Shown piece after piece: positions 35,655-48,300 of a stretch of 64,000 bases of DNA. The translations under genes and the position numbers were made by a program. Position 1 is the stretch's first letter, and the number at the start of each line of letters is the position of its first letter. The DNA lies in assembly GCA_030549495.1 (NCBI GenBank), contig JAUIRK010000045.1, positions 62,001 through 126,000 on the forward strand. The letters run 5' to 3'. A model generated the notes under the pieces. The model had not been told where the DNA came from and ran no database searches. It worked only from the letters and a program-made list of their open reading frames with translations. The DNA is from Nectonema munidae. Its lineage: Eukaryota > Nematomorpha > Nectonematoida > Nectonematidae.

Positions 35655-37048
35655 CGTGTCAAAATTTTTGGAAATATATTCACAACTTTCACATAGTCTT
35701 TTGAACGATGCTTGCCCAAAAAGTTATTGCAAACTTCTCTGAATGACTCAAACGCAAGCTTCTATTTTATCATGAGATGTGTGACGAAAGTTTCATCAAG
35801 CACGATTTTTCGAATTTGAGGACCTATGAAGACACCTTCTTTAATTTTAGCTTTACTGAGGGAAGGGAACTTTTGTGCAAGGTATGCAAATGCGGAGGAT
35901 CTTTGTCCAAAGCTTTCACAAATTGTTTGAACAAGCCAAGTTTAATATGCAGAGGTGGTAAAATAATTCAATCAATTTTTATAAGGGGTTTGTTTATAAT
36001 GTTGGGCTTTCCTTGCTCTAATTCCTCTTGGGTTGGCCACCCCTGGGGTAAATAATTTTCTCCTCTTCTTAGATTCCTTTAAAAAAAAAAAGAAAAAAAA
36101 AATATTTTATCCCCCCTGTCTGAGAGCGAATAAGGATAACAATAAAAAAAAAACACACACACACATGTGGTGTGGACATCATATTCTGTTTTTTTTATAT
36201 ATTATATTTTTTTTTTTTTTGGGGGTGGTATTGGGGGGGGGGGAACATAAAGCAGATTTTGTGTAGCGGGACAGCTTTGATGCAGTTCTTGGATGCGTCT
36301 ATGAAAAGTCGCCAGTTCGTTGCATCGTATGGAATTTGCAGTTGCTCAAAAAGCTGTAAAAAAACATAAACCACCCTCCATTGTGAATAACGCAAGTAGA
36401 TCTTGTGATCGTTTTCTGAAAAGTGTAACTTTCACTCCTTTCTCAAGAAGATTACGTTCTTGAAGCTTTGATGCGAGAAACTCACTTTTGTCTTTGGTTA
36501 AATAAAGATTTCTGCACAAGGCATTTAGAGGCTCTTGAAAAAATAGTACTGGTTTATTCTCACTTTCCGGTTCACTGGGCTCTATATATTCACCACTGGA
36601 ATGTTCATCGGCACTACTGGATATTTGCATTTCTTGATCTGGAGGTTTGGGAACAGGCAAATTTTCTGAGTGTTCTACCGGACGTATTGCTGATCGCAAA
36701 TTTGGGTAAACGATGTTTCTTTTTCTTTGCTGTAGTACAGGCTGTAAAATCATGCTGACAGAAATAACAATCATTGGAGTGATCTTTCTGCTCACGCCAA
36801 ATCATCGGCACACCAAACTTCATGTGAACATTTTTTCCTGCATACCAGGCACTCAGTGTCTTCACACATGTAAGGCAGCACACATGAGGAGCCCATGATT
36901 TATCCTGGTCTCCTAAGTGACAATCCAAGTGCGCTTTATACATTTTCTTGACATGATGTGTGATACTACGCCTTTCTTTAGCAAAAGTCAATTCTCCACA
37001 TATGTAACAAAATCTGTTTTGATCATTTTTGCACTGTCTTGCACTCAT
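35655..37048 (-). pseudogene. Unclassified multicopy arthropod repeat protein, broken
   Basis: On the minus strand the gene starts MSARQCKNDQNRFCYICGEL with paired cysteines. It continues DQDKSWAPHVCCLTCVKTLS, KFGVPMIWREQKDHSNDCYF, SENLPVPKPP, ATNWRLFIDASKNCIKAVPL, then beyond an interruption LPPLHIKLGLFKQFVKALDK, IKEGVFIGPQIRKIVL and FESFREVCNNFLGKHRSKDY. I recall this protein as highly multicopy in arthropod genomes but cannot place it in a transposon class. It looks broken in several places. A hAT-type end (GGTTGGCCACCCCTG, 36031-36045) and low-complexity tracts at 36070-36245 interrupt it. Confidence 0.6.
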
Positions 37049-37239
37049 GTTAAAAATAAATTAGATCTGAAACAAACTAAATAGAAGTAATACGATGAAG
37101 TTAAATAAATTAATATCAAATTTAATAACAACAATGGTATACAGTGACAATTCTGTAAGAACCCTGTCTAATTTAACAAAAAGAAGGCCAGAAATAGATT
37201 CCCCATATAATTTTGCATATAAAAACGGCCACAGATGTC

Positions 37240-37582
37240 TTGTACATTTTGAGTGTTACACAGTGTAATCTATCTTTTAGTTCGGTGTGAGCAAATAAGG
37301 GAAGTATAGCAGTAATATACGAATGCGTATGTGTTTGCTAGTAGTGTTGCACTACCAACGAAATAACTGGATATTAAATAGTGTGCGATGAATGATGAGA
37401 ATATTATTATTAAACTTTAAAATATGCTATGTGCATGCTAGAATCAAATCGCATACTATTGTAGTTGAAATTCATGCACTATTAATAAAACTTATCGTTG
37501 ATATCCGGCCAGATACTGTTTAACTATCGATCCTATCCGGTAGCCGGCCGGATAGTAAATTTAACTATCCGGTGCACCTCTA
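37240..37582. mobile_element. hAT end related to the element at 29988
   Basis: ATCCGGCC and CCGGCCGGATA motifs cluster at 37503-37570, and the terminus reads CTATCCGGTGCACCTCTA. The body (TGCGATGAATGATGAGAATA, AATCAAATCGCATACT) parallels 30740-30800. The matching left end was not found. The right end abuts the C-terminal remnant of a piggyBac, so the hAT probably truncated it. Confidence 0.65.
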
Positions 37583-37599
37583 CAACACACATATTGAGT

Positions 37600-39006
37600 A
37601 AGTTTATCCAAATGCGATTGTACCATTTTTACCTCTAATACTTGGTCGGTATTGAGACAAAAGTTTATCTAATAAATCAACTCAGCCCATGTGTTTATTA
37701 TACTTATTTATAAACAAAGGTTGAGTTATTTCCTTTCTTGTTTTCATACCTTTCAGCCATCTTGAAGTTTTGCAACAAGGTAAAGCTCCATAATAATTTG
37801 AAATTATTAATACTGGACGATTATCGTTCCATTGACAACAAGTAATATCTCGAAAATAAACATTTTCAAAGTCTCTCTTTCTTTTTCATTTATTTTTGGT
37901 TTTTCTAATTGGGCAACCAGAAATAGGCTTAACTTTCACTGTGCCAGCGCAGTTAATACCTTATTTTCCAAGTATTTGAAATAGTTCAACAGAAGAAAAG
38001 TAATATTATCCATAAAAAATAAAGTAGTCTTCTTTCTGTTCAATTACTGTTGTTAGTTTGCGAACTACCCTCTCTCTCTCCTAAAGTTCCAGAATAATCA
38101 TCTTTGTAGTCGTTTCCAGTATATACGTCAAAGTCATAACGATAACCGAACAAAGATGTCAAAATCCACATTTTCATACCAAACTTGATTGGCTTTCGTT
38201 TTATATACTGTTTAAGACTATTTTTCCCATAATAAGGTATCATTTCATCAAGCGACAAATATCTATCAATAATGCCAAACTGCAGCAAATTTTTTTACAA
38301 TATTTATGTGTGGACGAATTTTAGCGATTCTGTCTTCTTTATTTAGAGTATCATTGTTGGCAAAGTGTATGTACTTCTTTATCTCTTGAAATCGGTTTCG
38401 ATTCATTGCTTTTAATATAAACTCTCAGTTAAAATCCTCATCTATGCTCTAATAATGTCTAATTGAAGGAAGACTATGATAACCTGAAAATAAAATGATT
38501 CCAATAAAAATTTCTTCAAGTGAAAGTTAAAAATTCATGTTACCTTTTTGTTGAGCATATTTTTTGCTTTCTTCTTGAATTAACATTAATATTTCAATAG
38601 AAAAAAATAATTCAAAAAAATCAAATGCCCTTTTTTGTATCAATTCTGAATATTTATCCTCACGGTTAAATATTTCTAATGATATAGGTTGACTGAATGC
38701 TTTTACTTTCTTTGAATCTCCTTTGTTCCATTTAATTTTGTTTTCTTTTTCATCAACATCGTCAAATAAATCATTTTGTGAAGTTTTAGAAGGATATTTA
38801 ATATTTATTTCAATTTCGCCAGCAACATCATTATTCAAATTCCCATTTTCTAGCTCATCCAATTCTTCATCTGTTATTTCATCTACTTTGCAGAGAGGAA
38901 GTACAACCATAGCTGCTTCTTCATTGCTTATTAATTTTATATCTAATAAACATATAAAAACAATTTTTAATAAGTATGAAAGTAAGAAGCTGAAGTTATC
39001 AATCAC
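37600..39006 (-). pseudogene. piggyBac transposase (PGBD2/3-like), degenerate (copy B)
   Basis: The N-terminal frame (39006-38527) has the acidic CKVDEITDEELDELENGNLN and NKIKWNKGDSKKV segments. The 38288-38040 frame has DRYLSLDEMIPYYGKNSLKQ then YIKRKPIKFGMKMWILTSLF, the catalytic D block. Further on, WNDNRPVLIISNYYGALPCC (WNDN motif), KRKRDFENV, and VDLLDKLLSQYRPSIRGK close the C-terminus near 37640. The order and motifs are piggyBac. Multiple frame breaks are present. It lies just downstream of RFC5. Confidence 0.88.
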
Positions 39007-39267
39007 TTTAGTAGATTATATAAAATTTTCAAAATAATTAACTTTTTAATTTGACTTTAAAGGTTGTTTCAAGTGATAAATTTAAAGTTTAAAGAGTTAG
39101 TTGCATAATTTATAGCTTTTATAAATATAAAATGAAAAAATTTCCAATTAAATCTTATATTCTATTGTCTAAATATATTTAAGAACTACCCGTGTGCACT
39201 CTCCAACTCTGGTGTCATGGATTAACTATTAGAAAAAAGATTGCTCAATAAGGCTAGAATATATACA

Positions 39268-39273
39268 TTTATT
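39268..39273 (-). promoter_or_regulatory. Poly(A) signal of RFC5
   Basis: On the minus strand this reads AATAAA, about 115 bases past the RFC5 stop codon. That is a normal 3' UTR distance. It lies between the gene and the neighbouring piggyBac remnant. Confidence 0.5.
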
Positions 39274-39386
39274 ATAAAAATAAGAGATTTGAATAAACAT
39301 TACATTTTCAACAAATATAAAATGTTAACTAAGAAAAATATAGGTATATGAGGTATAAATATATCTTGCCCATTTCACTACTCATA

Positions 39387-42300
39387 TCAACAAACTTCTT
39401 CCTTAAGTATTTGAAAAGCTCCAATCAACGCTCCTAGCTGGATGTTTTCATTCGTTCCCAAAGAAAGATTAAACTCTAATTCAGCCAATCGAATGTACAG
39501 ATCTATTTTCAATTTGTTAGGAAACTCAACTAAAAATTTGCTGTTTATTAAGAGAAAATTAAGCATGCAAAAAGAGCTACTGGTATTAATTCTTTCGTGA
39601 ACTTCGGTAAGGATGTCCAAAAGGGCAAGACCCCTTAGAGATTTGATTTCTTGAACTGTTGAGTAGGCAGCTTTAAATGAGGTGTTCAATAGCGCGTGCA
39701 AAATCTTATCGATGTCCGATTCAAATGGATGCCCTACGCACACATAAGCATCCTCTCCACAAATACTCGTCTCATCCCTCATTGACATTGCAGTACTTTG
39801 CAAAATATTGATAGCTTTTCGCATATCACCTTTTGATAACTTGTACAACGCAGCATATGCATCCTCTTCAATACTTAGGCTAAAGAGGAAAAATATAAAC
39901 TAATAGTAAATGAAAATTGTTAGTGTAACCGGAGACAAACCATAACCATTATATACATATCAAAAACATAAGCAAGTGTTACACTAACATTAGGTAAAAA
40001 TAGCCATATATTAATTTATCAAGCTATGACATTCGCAATTTTAGAGACTTGAATATTTGATGAATCTCTACAAGACAGTGCTTTTCAACCGATGTGCCGC
40101 GGCACATAAGGGTCACAAACACATTTACTACTACATTACACGTATTATTCTTTATTGGTTAAATTTACACCTAAACACTTATATATATATATAATTTTTA
40201 CTATTGTTATATTGATCATTATATAGTTTTTAAATTTCTCAAAATTGAAACAAAATTAAAAAATTTACTTGTCAATACGGTTATATATTTTTTGTAATTT
40301 CAACGTATACATGTATATGGTTTATATGAATGAGAACCCGTTGCAGGTGTATGTAGAATAAAGTTGTTGTGTTGGTTAGATGATGGGTTTGGATAACTCA
40401 AGGTCTTGGGTTCGATCCCCAAGCAAGCCTCCTTTCTTCATAGTTCGATACGAGCGGCGCAATTGTGCCTTCTCGATGAAGACACCCCACGATACCTTTA
40501 CCCTCAATGAACTGAATGATACACTTAAAATTTTCCACCTCTTTTTACTCAAGAATTTTTACAGTATATTTTGCATTGCACTAAAACGAAAATGGATGAA
40601 ACATTTTTTGTATGTAACATATATTTTTGATAGTGTTATATCTGCGATGATTTGTAAATTTTTACAGTATTCAAAAGATAATTCAAATATGTTTTATATA
40701 GATTTTTTCTATAATAATTAGATATAATCGATTTTAAAACGTAATTAAAACACCCCAATTCAAATAAAACTAAAAAAAACATATAACATTTTTAGAGAGT
40801 ATATAAAGACACCTGTAAAATATTTGTTCTTACTAGACTGGTTTTGACATAAAAACACTAGAAATCTTAACGCCAAATTATCTGCCATTGGTTTTTTACA
40901 CGATCACTTTTATCAAATATGTCATGAATATTTTACATCTAAAGATGGCGTCACAGTAGACGAGCAATATATACCTAGGTTAGAGGATAGGAACTATTTT
41001 TGCTCCCAAGAAATTGTCAAAAGACTGGTGAAATGTTTGAATTTACCTAAAGGTTGTGGTACATATACGGCGACCCTTTTTCCACTTCCCAAGAACTTAG
41101 TAAGTGGGCCAAACATGATAAATTACACTATTAAAAAAACAGTTAGAGCTAATTATAAATTCTTTAGAAGGTCTTAAAAACTTTCATATAGTTTAGACAT
41201 TATTCTATTACTATTTAACGGTTACTATTTAAAAACTAACTTTTGAATAGGTTTTACAACAGGATTAAAAACTTGGAGATTCATGAAAAATTATAAAGTG
41301 GACTCATTTTAGGAAAATGATTATTGTTGAAAGAATCGTGACCGAACACTTGACCAAGGGATATTTAGACGAACTTGAAAAAAATTTCTTCTAGACACAC
41401 TTATACGGCGATGCATTCTCATTGTGGTGATATATTTAGTTATTGATAAATGAGTTATGCTTTCACTATATTTCGCATTCTCAACATTTGACTACATACA
41501 TATTAGGGTTTGCATAAGTATCGAAAATTAGGAACCGATACCGATACCGAAAAAAAACTTACAAAACCGGGAAATCCCGGTTCCAAACGGTTCTTTAATG
41601 AGATATATAGACAGCAAAGGGATGCAATGAAATTGACGTTTTTGATTTATTATAGACAGATGTACACTTTTTCTTTCTATATCATTATCATTAAAGTGGT
41701 TCTAGGAGTAAAGTGTGCAAACGACAAAAGTGTGCAGCAGAGAAAAAGAAAGAAAAGAAACTCTTTTGTCGTTTGCACACTTTTCTCCGTTTACCATTAA
41801 AATGAGATGACAATGAAAAAAAGATTTTATATGAATGCCGTGCAGTAAAGTTTTAGGCAAAGAATTGCATAGTGAAATAAATCAATTACAACAAAGTTAT
41901 TCTCGGAACCGGGAATACTTTTCGGTTCCGAGACGGTTCCCAAATTTTTAGAACCGGGAACGTCCCGGATTTCAGAACCGGAAGCAAACCCTAATACATA
42001 TACGCGTTAAAATGTGAAACAAAAATACTTTTGGCCAGTTGTATGAATGTGTTGTAACTTTAATGCCCTTGTAATGATTAACATATATCTTACTGTAAAT
42101 TTACATGCTTTATTGTTTATATTAACCTTCCTATTTGTAATAGTTTGCATGGTGAAAGTTCGCATGCTCATACACGTCAACCTTTCATAAGATATAATTT
42201 ACATATACATTCATTAACTATTTGTATATATATATATATACAAACCAATAATAATATAGCAATATAAGAAGAAAAAAAGGCAAAGCTTTGTGTAGTATTG

Positions 42301-45300
42301 GAACAAATCAAAGATCCTTCAAAACTACTTATCAGTCAAAAAGATCCTTGATTCCACAAGCCAAGTAATCTACCTGGAGATCCTAAAACTATTTTATCAG
42401 TTGATCTTCGTTACAATAAAACCTTTTCTTTTACGTCACACTTTTTGGTTCCGAGACGGTTCCCAAATTTTTAGAAACGGGAACGTCCCGGTATTTCAGA
42501 ACCGGGAGCAAACCCTAATACACATATACGCGTTAAATGTGAAACAAAAATACTTTTGGCCTGTTGTATGAATGTGTGAACTATAGAAAATCTTTCATTT
42601 TAAATCAGAATAGGAAAAAGTGTAGCACAATTGTGTTATCTGTTTTCTACATTGATAAATTTAGTGTGAACATACGCTTTACATTAACCCGTTATCGACC
42701 AGAATAATCAGACGATATCTAGTGTAAAGCAGAAGATTTGTATTAAAAAGCATTAAAAAACGCAGACGATTCACATTTTTGTAAAGTCGACACCGGATAA
42801 GCATGCAAAATATTCTAATTTCTCTTGGAGAATCCAAGGAAGCAGAGGCAATTAAATAAAGACGACCAAACTCGCTAAAAAAAGTTGTATTTTAACAAAG
42901 GTATGCATGTCATGAAGTTTTGCACACATATATAATGTACACTACATACCCAACTTTGATCTCTCCTCATATGTATATACCAGGGATGGATTTACCTGGA
43001 GGGGGCGGGTGCTTTTTATATCAACGAGCCAAGTGTGTCAACTTTACAACATCATACACTATTTTATAATTATATATTTGGGTTCTCTTTTCCAATTATT
43101 GTTTTCAAGTAGCAAAAATACCTTGTGTAACACATGTTTATCACTGCATAAAATTCGGTCAAATTGACGTCAATGTCACTTGAGGTATTTTTTTACTTTT
43201 TCTTCAAAATGAAGAATCGTAACTTTTTAATTTTTTACTTTAAAAAAAGAGTTAAGTAAGTGAAACAAGATCAATGAAAATTGTTCAAATATTTTGAAAA
43301 TTTTAAAAACACAGAGGTTATAAAGTTTAAAATGCGGTCATTTTGACCGCAATGTTATTTTAGTGTTGATCAAATTTATGTTTGGTATATTTTTTATTTT
43401 ATAGAAGACAAGTTTGTGTTTATTTAAAAGAAATGAAAAAAACAAAAAATTTCAGATTATTTCAAGAGTCAGAAAAGTAATCCTTTAGAGATAATCAGAG
43501 AGTAATCCTTTATTTTAGGCTCCTTTAGAGAAATATCCCAAGTTGACTTCTGAGCCTGATGTTACATTGTCAACAGAAACTAAACTTAGTTCCTCATGCT
43601 CTTTTTCAACATGGAATAAACAGTTTTAGTTCTTCTTCCACCACATTACCTCCATATATTGGCTCCAAAAATGAGGGCCCATCTCAACCAAACTTAGAAA
43701 ATTTAAAAAAAAAAAGGTTGAGACAAGCAAGTACACAAAATCGTTTCAAAAAAATGGTATTATAAACACAAATAGATTACATATAGTGTACTTGAAAACA
43801 AAGTTTTCTGTTTTGCTTGCATCTTTTTCGGCAAAGAGCAGAAAGGAGAAACATTTACGCAACTTGGCTTCAATAACTGGGCAAAAGCTGTAGGAGAGAA
43901 TAAAAAAGGATTGGACAAACATGCTCTTTCAAAGTGTCACATCCAATCGATGATTAGTTGGGAAAATTTTGAGAAAAATGCTGTTTCAATTTCCACTATG
44001 ATATGCCCTTATCGCCCTGAACTAGTGAAAAATAAGAGGTAATATTCTAAAATTTTGTTCGAATACATAAGGTATTTTTGTGTTCAAGAAATTGAATTTA
44101 GAAGTGAGAAGGAAAATGCTAATGATTCTTTTAATAGAGGAAATTTTATGGAGTTGATGAAATTTAACATATTAACTAACCCAAAATTTAAGGAACTACA
44201 AAGTATAGTAAACAAGCAACATTCTGTTCATGTTGACTATTTGTCAAAAACAGTTGTAAATAATGTTAAATCTTTGTTAGCTGGACAAGTAAGAAAAAAT
44301 ATATATGCAGAAATGGAGAAAGCTGAATTTTATTCGTTGATGATAGATGAGTGTAAAGATCTAAGCTATCATGAACAACTCAACTTTTGTGTCAAATATG
44401 CTAGAAACTCTAGTAATGTTGAACATCTTTTTGGGTTTGTTAAACTTCGAGAAACTGCGATTCTTCGTCTATATTTTTGGAAGTTCAGAAGTTCATAGAG
44501 TCTTTCAATAAGTGCAAGCTTGTTGCTTTATGCATGCACGGAGCTTCAACCGTGAAATAAACTAAAAAAAGTGAAATAAAATAAGAAATAACAATAAAAA
44601 GTGAAATAACTTTAGGCGAAAATAAGAAGTCAGAGTACTTGGATGAAAGTTGTAAACTTAATGAAGAAAACTTTTCCTCAAGTTTTGAGCATGGTTGATG
44701 CTCTATATAGCTTTTTTAAAAAAGCTAAAATTAATTTTGTTTTTGAACAAGAACAAAAAATGGTAAAAAAAAAAGTACCTAAGCGTTCCACTATAAGATG
44801 GAGTTCTCTATCAAAACTGTTGAACACTATATTTACAAGAATTGATGAAATTGAAAATACTTTAATTGACTTCAAAAATGATAAAACTTTTGGAAACTTA
44901 TCTGTCAAGAACTGTCTTGAAAAGGGAAAGATAGAAATTTACGAATTGAAGAGTGTAATTTTATTTTTTCTAATCATCCTTTGTGGGAAAAAAAGATGAA
45001 GATGACAAAAGCTACTCCAGAAGAAGGCGATTTTCTGAAGTAATAGAAAATATAATCGGCGAGTTTCCAAGATTTCCATACAATGAACTTGAAACAATAA
45101 AGAGGTTTGATTGTTTGAACAATGAATCTGAGAGCTTTCTGAACATGGAAAGTTTAAGAAACATATTTCAAAACTTTCAAAGTATCTTGGATTTTGACTT
45201 TGTTGAATTACAAAGTGAAGATTTGAAGATAAAGCACAACCCAAACTTTTTGTTTTCACAAATAGATCAATCATTATATCTTTGTTTTAGCAAAATGCTC

Positions 45301-48300
45301 AACATTAAACTGACAATTCCTGTTACAACTTCAATTAACGAGCGTGTTTTTCCTTGTATGAAAAGAATTAAAACGCAACAAAGAAACAGGCTATCAGATA
45401 AAAAGAATGAATATTTGATATTACTCTCTTTCAAGCAAGAAATTACTAAAAATCTTAATCTTGAAGACACGATTGACATGTACAGTCGTGAGTTGAGTAG
45501 AAAAATACCTTTGAAAATGTGAAATAATTATTTTTAATAAATTTTGTTCGCTTTAATAAAATTAATTACAATTTAAATATTCTCCAAAATAGAAAAACAG
45601 GTTTGTAAAAAGTAGTTTCCTTATCATAAAAGAACATTTTTTCAAATTGTAATAAACGCCGAGCAAAAGTTATTCTGCTGCACGATAAATTTTTGATTGA
45701 ACTTTGAAATTATCTCAAACCCGTAGAGTTGATTTTCTTTTTATCATTTTACCGAAGAAAAAGAAGCTTGTTTTTGGTTGGTGAAATATACATTTCAAAA
45801 AATAAGCTTATATGAAATGAAATTATAAAAACAATGTAGCAATTAACACTAGAATGGCCATGGTGTCGATTTCGACATTTCACTTTACAAAAATTTATAT
45901 AACTCAATCCTGATTCATCAAATCGGTTTACTTTGAACTTTAGAATTTTTTTCTTTGTTTTTTACAAGTAATTATCATAAAATTTTTAAAAAATTTGAAA
46001 GGCAAAAATTTTTCGTTAAATTTACCTCCCTTGGCCAAAGTGTCGTTTTCGACATCATCTTTTATTAAGTTAAATCAAATACTTTTACATTATTTATAGA
46101 TAATAGATCTTTATTTATAAAAAAATATTATCCCATTACCATGTATTATATATGTATATGCGAAAAATAGGGAGCAAATGACTAGGAACGCAGAATGGTG
46201 GAAGTTCTTTTATTGCTATGAACACATGTGTAATCTTGCAATGCACTTTCACATGATGAATTACCTAATATTTTTTACAGATACGCATACTTCTTGCTTC
46301 ATACATTTTGCTTATCTTCTGTTGAAGTAAAAATACGTCACATTTCTTCATATCTTTGCTTTTATTTCGTTGTTTTACATTGATTACAAAAAATGTCTGA
46401 GAATATGGCTTTTCAAGATGCATCAACGAGCGAAGATTGCTCTTTAGAGAGTCAAAGTTCTTATTCATTCGTAAAATCAGAAGGATAATTATCTAGTCCT
46501 GAAAGTGAAGATTTTGATGATCAAGGCTGCACTGTAGTCACAAAAGATGGTTCTGTTTGGAGAGAGTTGTTTTTTTTATGACTTATGAGGTTGACTTCTG
46601 AAATAAAAAACAAAGGTTACAACATAACGGCAGATAACTTTTTTTCAAGCGTCGCGTTAGTTCAAAAATTCAGTACCCACAAAATCTCCTTTGTTGGAAC
46701 ATTGAGAGCAAATAGTAAAGGTGTAACAAAAGAAATGATGTGTTATGAAAAAGGTAAAAAATTTGAAAGTAAGTTTTATTACAACGATAAGGTTGGATGC
46801 ATGTTTGTGAATTACCAATGCAAAGAAAAAAGATCTGTCTGCCTTTTATCTTCAATGCATGACTCTCCAACAGTTTCAAGCGATCAGAAAAAAACCAACT
46901 GTAATCGACTTCTATAATCATAATAAAATTGGCGTTGATATTGTGGATTTGATGTTAAGAAAATACACCACTTTGTCTGCATTAAGAAGATGGCCATTAT
47001 CAGTATGGTACAATATGCTTGACGTTGCTTTGTTGAATGCATAGATTGTATATAAAAAAGTAAGTAGTGTCAAGGTCACTCAGAAGCAATTTTTGATTCA
47101 ATTGATCGAAAATCTTCGAGAAAATGCAGCAAAGAAAAATTCTAATGCAAATTTGCCTGTTTCTGAGAAGAGGAAAAGAAGAAAATGCTCAAATAAAGAA
47201 TGCAACAACACAAGCGTTACCATTTGTAAAGATTGTCTTCAAGGAGTTTGTGGTAGTTGTTCAGTAAGCAATTCCAGGCTCTTTGTAAGATGTGTAATAA
47301 ATAAAACTTAAAATAATTTAAATACTTTTGTAAACATTTTATGGTTAAAGTAGAAAAAACTAATAGTGTCGATTTCGACACTATGGCCAACCATAATAAA
47401 AAAAATATCGGCCATTCTAGTGACAATGTAGTAACTTTGAATTTGAATCTTTATGATAAAGGTAGAAGGTGGTGTGGTATTTTCATCGAAAAAAGAACTA
47501 ATTTGCAGCTAACATCGAGCTATGGATAATCTAGCAGAAGCGAGGCTTAAACCCAGAACTTCAGATCCATAGCGGCGCTTCTAACCGTTTAACCTCGCAG
47601 CCACTAAACCACTTACGTTTTGATAAAAACGAAAAATAACTTTTCACGACAGAAAATATTAGAAAAAAATTCGAAGAAGTGGCACAGCCCCCCTCCATAA
47701 ATTTTTGACCAATATCCATCCCTGGTATATACGTATAACAATTGGATAAACCTCTGATCTTTGACTTATGTTTTTGTCGATTCGGGATGAAAGTATGTAG
47801 ATACTTCAGCTTGGTGTACCCCACGAGGCGCCGAAAAATAGGGTAATTATAATTGAAATAATAATTTCAAAATATCGGAACATAATCTAGAAAAAAATAT
47901 TAATTTTAAAAGAAACAAATGTCTTTGAATGAAAGAAATGAAGTAAAAGTACTTTTCCTGTTCTACGATGAATTGCAGTCGATTAATCATGATATTCTGG
48001 GGTAGGGGAGAGAAGCGAAATTTGGTACAACGAGATTGGATGGCGGGAATGATGGCGGAAACTTTGTTACCGATCAAGCAAAAGCGAACATTTTCTGTGT
48101 ATTTTTCGATGATTCGCCTCAACGCATTTTGTGCATCTTTGGTCATGGCATCTGCTTCGTCCAAAATAATGAGTTTGAATTTACCCCTTAGATCAAAAAA
48201 CGGCGCGTTAGGTTTCGAAGAGCTTAGGAACAAAACTGAAATGTATTTACGGAAGTAGAGACTTTGTGCTTGCAAAATTTAGTATCATTCCTCTAACGAT

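Larger units (their letters stand above)
42981..47724 (+). mobile_element. 4.7-kb hAT element with nested piggyBac, perfect 8-bp target duplication
   Basis: The ends CAGGGATGGAT and ATCCATCCCTG are flanked by GTATATAC at 42973-42980 and 47725-47732. Inside are a hAT transposase (about 43559-45522), a piggyBac insertion (45847-47421) and a minus-strand SINE-like tract near 47480-47620. Removing the piggyBac leaves about 3.2 kb, a usual hAT size. The element sits in the large RFC5 intron. Confidence 0.9.
39880..47952 (-). other. RFC5 8.1-kb intron loaded with nested transposons
   Basis: The donor GTACTT follows GTAGAACAGGAAAA of the SRC exon. The acceptor TTTAG precedes CCTAAGTATTGAAG. The joined codons give [23 protein letters not shown], the same length as the matching human RFC5 stretch. 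Inside lie a hAT-type end at 40076, a SINE, a piggyBac scrap, a 490-bp hAT MITE, a partial duplication, a TTAA MITE and a 4.7-kb hAT containing a piggyBac. The other RFC5 introns are 51, 64 and 1,498 bp, so nearly all the length here is transposon-derived. All intronic coding scraps belong to these elements. Confidence 0.85.

Noticed and set aside
48187-48250. Reading the RFC5 exon straight through this segment ([18 protein letters not shown])
   Set aside because: Treating it as a 64-bp GT/AG intron gives [20 protein letters not shown], which matches the family length exactly. The read-through is in another frame from LNASDERG.
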